A DNA stretch of 62,247 nucleotides from Acidobacteriota bacterium (GTDB lineage Bacteria; Acidobacteriota; Vicinamibacteria; Vicinamibacterales; UBA2999): assembly GCA_963169195.1 (NCBI GenBank), contig CAUJDN010000063.1, forward strand, positions 1 through 62,247. Reading direction: 5' to 3'. This document shows positions 59,337 to 62,247 of the stretch, piece by piece (position 1 is the first letter of the stretch; each line of letters opens with the position of its first letter). The notes below the pieces were generated by a model. That model was not told where the DNA came from. It made no database searches and worked only from the letters and a program-made list of their open reading frames with translations. The translations under genes were made by a program, and so were the position numbers.

Positions 59337-60599
59337 CTACCTCAACGCCCCCATCGCCTCCTGCACCCCCACCGCCACGAACAGCGCAAGAATCGCCACC
59401 AGCATCAGGTTCGTGGACCAGTGGTTCCGCGGCACGGGCTCCGCCCACGCCACTTTGTTGTTCAGGTGGAGCAGCGTCGCCGCCAGGAACGGCACGAACA
59501 GGCTGCCGACGACCGTGTAGACGACCACGACCTGGATGGGGCGGCCGGTGAAGGCCAGCGGGATGGGCACGATCGTGATGAAGAGCAGCCCCAGCCGATA
59601 CGGCCAGCTGGTCACCTGCGTCACCTGCCCGCGCGCCTCGGGCGGGAGCTTCTTCGCGATGCCGTAGAGATCCGCGTAGAGATACGGCACGCTCTGCCAC
59701 ACGCCGAGCAGCGACGCGAACACCGCCGCCCAGAACCCGACCGAGTACGCGTAGTACCCGAACGTCCCGAGAATGCTCCCGAGCATCTCGGCCATCTTCG
59801 GCACCGCCTGCGCGTCGGTGATGGCCACCCCCGGCAGGAAGAACGCGCGGTTGGCGATCAGCATGATCGACAGGCCGAAGATGGCGGTGAAGACATACGC
59901 GATGCCGACGTCGCCGCGAACGTACCCGAGATACCCCGCGCCGCGCATGCCCTCCTCGCGCATCCAGTAGTTGTAGGAGAGCATCGTGATCGAACCGCCG
60001 ATGCCGCCGATGAGCGACAGGACGTACGCGCCGCTCCCCACGGGAATCGTCGGCACGAGCAGCCCCTGCACCGCCGGCCCCGGATTGGTCATCGTCAGCG
60101 CCGCGCAGACCAGGATGCTGAAGCCCATGACGCCCACGAGCGTCTTCATCAGCTTCTCGAACCTGCCGTAGCCGCCCAGCCAGACGAAGGCGCAGCCGAC
60201 GAGGCTGTGCGCGACCGCGCCCCACGACTGCGGTACGGCGCCGCCGGTGAGGTTCGCAAGGCCCAGGCCCGTGGCGTTGGTGAGCGCCGCGCTCACGGCG
60301 ACGGTCCACAGCACGAGGTAGATGCCGAAGTACAGCTTCACCCACGCGGGGAGGTACTCCGCCCAGCCTTCAACCACCGTCTTGCCGGTACCCAGCTGCC
60401 AGCGCGCGATGCCCTCGCTCAGCACGAACTTGAAGAAGGCGCCGATGGCGATGGCCCAGAGCAGGACCACGCCGTACTTCGCACCGCCGACCGTGGCCGA
60501 GACCACGTCTCCCGACCCGATGCCAGTCGCCGCCACGACGAGGCCGGGGCCGGCGAGCTTGAGAAAGCTGAAAGACGAGGGTGACTTTGGCTCGGACAA
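59337..60599 (-). CDS. Nramp-family-like membrane transporter
   Basis: A 420-residue polytopic protein with eleven or so membrane segments and the Nramp fold. The first segment has GLVVAATGIGSGDVVSATVG in place of the metal-binding DPGN motif. The sixth has SITMLSYNYWMREEG in place of MPH. Family members move manganese, iron or other divalent ions; the changes suggest a different substrate or mechanism, as in other divergent clades. MSEPKSPSSFSFLKLAGPG is the start, ATG 60599. It is divergent from the carbamoyltransferase gene by 67 bases. It does not appear to belong to the EPS operons. Confidence 0.82.
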   Translation of the reverse strand: MSEPKSPSSFSFLKLAGPGLVVAATGIGSGDVVSATVGGAKYGVVLLWAIAIGAFFKFVLSEGIARWQLGTGKTVVEGWAEYLPAWVKLYFGIYLVLWTVAVSAALTNATGLGLANLTGGAVPQSWGAVAHSLVGCAFVWLGGYGRFEKLMKTLVGVMGFSILVCAALTMTNPGPAVQGLLVPTIPVGSGAYVLSLIGGIGGSITMLSYNYWMREEGMRGAGYLGYVRGDVGIAYVFTAIFGLSIMLIANRAFFLPGVAITDAQAVPKMAEMLGSILGTFGYYAYSVGFWAAVFASLLGVWQSVPYLYADLYGIAKKLPPEARGQVTQVTSWPYRLGLLFITIVPIPLAFTGRPIQVVVVYTVVGSLFVPFLAATLLHLNNKVAWAEPVPRNHWSTNLMLVAILALFVAVGVQEAMGALR

Positions 60600-60666
60600 C
60601 CGGTTCCTCCGCGCGGCAGCGTATCAGAATCCCCCTTCGCTGCCGCCTGTTAGAATCGGACCGCGC

Positions 60667-62160
60667 ATGATCATCATCGGAACGAGCGGAGGGGCCCGAG
60701 ACGCCATGGCGGCCATGGCGGAGGACGGCCACCTGGTCGGGGCCTGCCCGCAGGAGCGCGTCACGCGCGTTCGCGGCGCGGGCCTCAACGCCAGCGGCGT
60801 GCCGGACGAAGCCATCGATCTTCTGCTGCGGCGGCGCGGCCGGACGCGAGCAGACATCGGCCAGTACATCAGCGTCGAGGGAGGCGAGCAGGCGGGCGCC
60901 TCTCCCGGGCGCCTGGATCGGCTCCGGGCCCACGCCTGCACGGCCTTTCTCACGTCGCCCTTCAGCTCGTCTGCCATCGTGGTGTGCGATCACGTCTGGC
61001 CCGGCATGAGCGTGTGGAGCGGCAATGGCGCCACCCTGAAGCACGAGTGGACGTGGCCGGGCGCCAGGTTGACGCATCCCCTGCTGGTGGCCGCATCCGC
61101 GCTTGGCCTCCAGGGGCTGGGCGGCGTCCGGCGGGCCGAGGCGCTGGCCCGGCTTCGACCCGCCAGCCGCGACACCAGCATCGACAGCATGCTGGCCCTC
61201 CACGACGGCGACCTCGTCGTGGATTCCCGGTTCGAGCCGTACCTCGCCGAGCGCGCGGGACACAATCCCGACGCGGGGACGCCGTCGCGCATCCACTTGG
61301 CATCGGCCGTTCAGGGCCGCGTCGGTGAGATCCTGCTGGAACTGCTCCGCGAGGTGCGGCAGCGCCTCGGCCTGGCCCACCTTTGCCTCGGAGGCAGCCT
61401 CTTCCATCTCTCGGGCCTGAACTCCATCGTGAAGGAAGCCGGCCTCTTCGACGATGTGTTCGTGCCGGTGGAGCCTGGTGAGAGCGGCCTTGCGGTGGGC
61501 GCGGTGCTCGATGCCCTCGGCGCGGGCCCCACGCCCACGTCACCCTTCCTTGGCCCTTCCTACTCCTTCGAGGAAGTGAAAGAGGTTCTCGACAACTGCA
61601 AGCTGCACTACTCCTGGGAGAGCGAAGAGGGCGCCGTCCAGGTCGTCGTCAAGGCCCTGCGCGAGGGGCGGCTGGTGGGGTGGTTCGACGGGCCCATGGA
61701 ATGGGGTCCGCGGGCCCTGGGGGCGCGTTCCATCCTGGCGAGCCCGACCGCGCCGTATGTGCTCGAGAACCTGAACCGGTTCCTCAAGCGGCGCGAACCA
61801 TGGCGCGGCTACGCACTCAGCGGGCTGCAGGAAGCGGTCGGCGTCCACTTCGACGGCCCCGCGAGCGCGCCGTTCATGGAGTGCGACTACCGGCCGAAGG
61901 ACGCCGCGGCGTTCCAGAACGTCCTGCCGTCGCGGGAGGCGGCCATCCGGGTCCAGACAGTGGCTGCCGACAGCAGCCTGCCGCGGTTCAGGCGGGTGCT
62001 CGAGGCGGTCGGCGAAAGCACGGGCCTGCCGTTCGTGGTCAACACCTCCTTCAACGGCTTCCACGAGCCCATTGTCTGCAGCCCGAGGGACGCGGTGCGC
62101 GTCTTCTACGGGACGGGGCTCGACATCCTGGTCATCAACCAGTTCGTCGTGCGAAAGTAG
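60667..62160 (+). CDS. Carbamoyltransferase (NodU/TobZ family)
   Basis: A 497-residue O-carbamoyltransferase. The N-terminal TsaD/Kae1-like domain and the C-terminal YrdC-linked domain (GWFDGPMEWGPRALGARSIL, about 338, and LPFVVNTSFNGFHEPIV near the end) are seen. In NodU and TobZ the first domain has a paired-histidine metal site before HA; here it reads LRAHACTAF, with the first histidine missing. The N-terminus is also shorter than in TobZ. The enzyme may carbamoylate a hydroxyl on a sugar or natural product, from carbamoyl phosphate. ATG 60667 is the start. A very long palindrome follows the stop (62170-62247) and may be its terminator. Confidence 0.86.
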   Translation: MIIIGTSGGARDAMAAMAEDGHLVGACPQERVTRVRGAGLNASGVPDEAIDLLLRRRGRTRADIGQYISVEGGEQAGASPGRLDRLRAHACTAFLTSPFSSSAIVVCDHVWPGMSVWSGNGATLKHEWTWPGARLTHPLLVAASALGLQGLGGVRRAEALARLRPASRDTSIDSMLALHDGDLVVDSRFEPYLAERAGHNPDAGTPSRIHLASAVQGRVGEILLELLREVRQRLGLAHLCLGGSLFHLSGLNSIVKEAGLFDDVFVPVEPGESGLAVGAVLDALGAGPTPTSPFLGPSYSFEEVKEVLDNCKLHYSWESEEGAVQVVVKALREGRLVGWFDGPMEWGPRALGARSILASPTAPYVLENLNRFLKRREPWRGYALSGLQEAVGVHFDGPASAPFMECDYRPKDAAAFQNVLPSREAAIRVQTVAADSSLPRFRRVLEAVGESTGLPFVVNTSFNGFHEPIVCSPRDAVRVFYGTGLDILVINQFVVRK

Positions 62161-62169
62161 GGCGGGGCC

Positions 62170-62247
62170 TGGCACGGTTGCCCCGAAAACGTGGCAGCTT
62201 CTGCCCATGACGGCAGAAACTGCCGCGTTTTCGGGGTAACCGTGCCA
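62170..62247 (+). repeat. 78-base near-perfect palindrome downstream of the carbamoyltransferase
   Basis: Arms 62170-62205 and 62212-62247 pair over 36 bases with three mismatches; in plus-strand RNA two of these are G-U pairs. The loop is six bases. It starts nine bases after the stop codon. It could be a terminator or RNA-stabilising hairpin, or a palindromic mobile element. The window ends exactly at the end of the second arm, so more repeats may follow. Confidence 0.92.

Noticed and set aside
1..62247. tRNA, rRNA, prophage or insertion-sequence genes
   Set aside because: Reading both strands gave no tRNA-like folds, rRNA stretches, transposases, integrases or phage genes that I could support.

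Overview
The window is strongly GC-rich bacterial DNA with dense, tightly overlapping genes. Much of it is one very large exopolysaccharide (EPS) locus of the type linked to exosortase A (XrtA/EpsH) and PEP-CTERM sorting. The truncated secreted protein at the left edge (carboxypeptidase-regulatory-like fold, as at the N-terminus of acidobacterial TonB-dependent receptors), the FG-GAP/Ig/beta-helix giant protein, the M28 peptidase and the gene set suggest an acidobacterium, perhaps Vicinamibacteria. That assignment is inference; there is no rRNA or tRNA gene here to confirm it.

Layout. Bases 1-9068 hold the truncated receptor-like gene, a type I DAHP synthase, a family 2 glycosyltransferase with a ChbG/YdjC-like deacetylase, and a 1672-residue secreted repeat protein. 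Bases 9121-16806 (minus strand) hold a sugar-modification set: NodB deacetylase, formyltransferase-like protein, Gfo/Idh-SDR fusion, glycosyltransferase, SGNH hydrolase, and two related secreted lectin/lyase-like proteins. Bases 17009-35508 (minus strand) look like one operon of 17 genes with many 4-base start/stop overlaps: AAA ATPase, export protein, outer-membrane barrel, Wzz-like chain-length protein, tyrosine kinase, priming sugar transferase, XrtA-type deacetylase, acyl carrier protein, FemAB-like protein, DegT-type aminotransferase-fold protein, second deacetylase, O-antigen ligase/polymerase, ATP-grasp protein, glycosyltransferases and a hydrolase. Bases 35884-36834 encode another secreted protein of the lectin/lyase-like kind. 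Bases 36993-49482 (minus strand) form a second coupled operon: acyl-CoA ligase, low-molecular-weight phosphatase, asparagine synthetase, VanZ-like protein, a degenerate asparagine synthetase, three oxidoreductases, a glycosyltransferase and a second hydrolase. Bases 50222-52423 (plus strand) carry an acyltransferase and the Wzx-type flippase. Bases 52484-57540 (minus strand) carry another asparagine synthetase, an NAD synthetase-like protein, a 77-residue PEP-CTERM-like peptide and an AAA regulator resembling sigma-54 activators. The right end has an M28 peptidase, an Nramp-like transporter and a carbamoyltransferase.

How the parts fit. The priming transferase, glycosyltransferases, flippase, polymerase/ligase, Wzz/kinase pair and outer-membrane proteins make a complete Wzx/Wzy-type EPS route. 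Around it is an unusually rich decoration set: amidotransferases, acyl carrier protein with acyl-CoA ligase, FemAB, formyl- and carbamoyltransferases, and three or four deacetylases. I do not see an exosortase gene in the window, although most of its usual EPS companions are present.

Non-coding structure is also notable. Two related elements of about 190 bases have terminal arms that differ between copies but still pair. There is an 11-unit G-rich heptamer array, a 78-base near-perfect palindrome at the right edge, and 10-base-phased repeats upstream of three genes.
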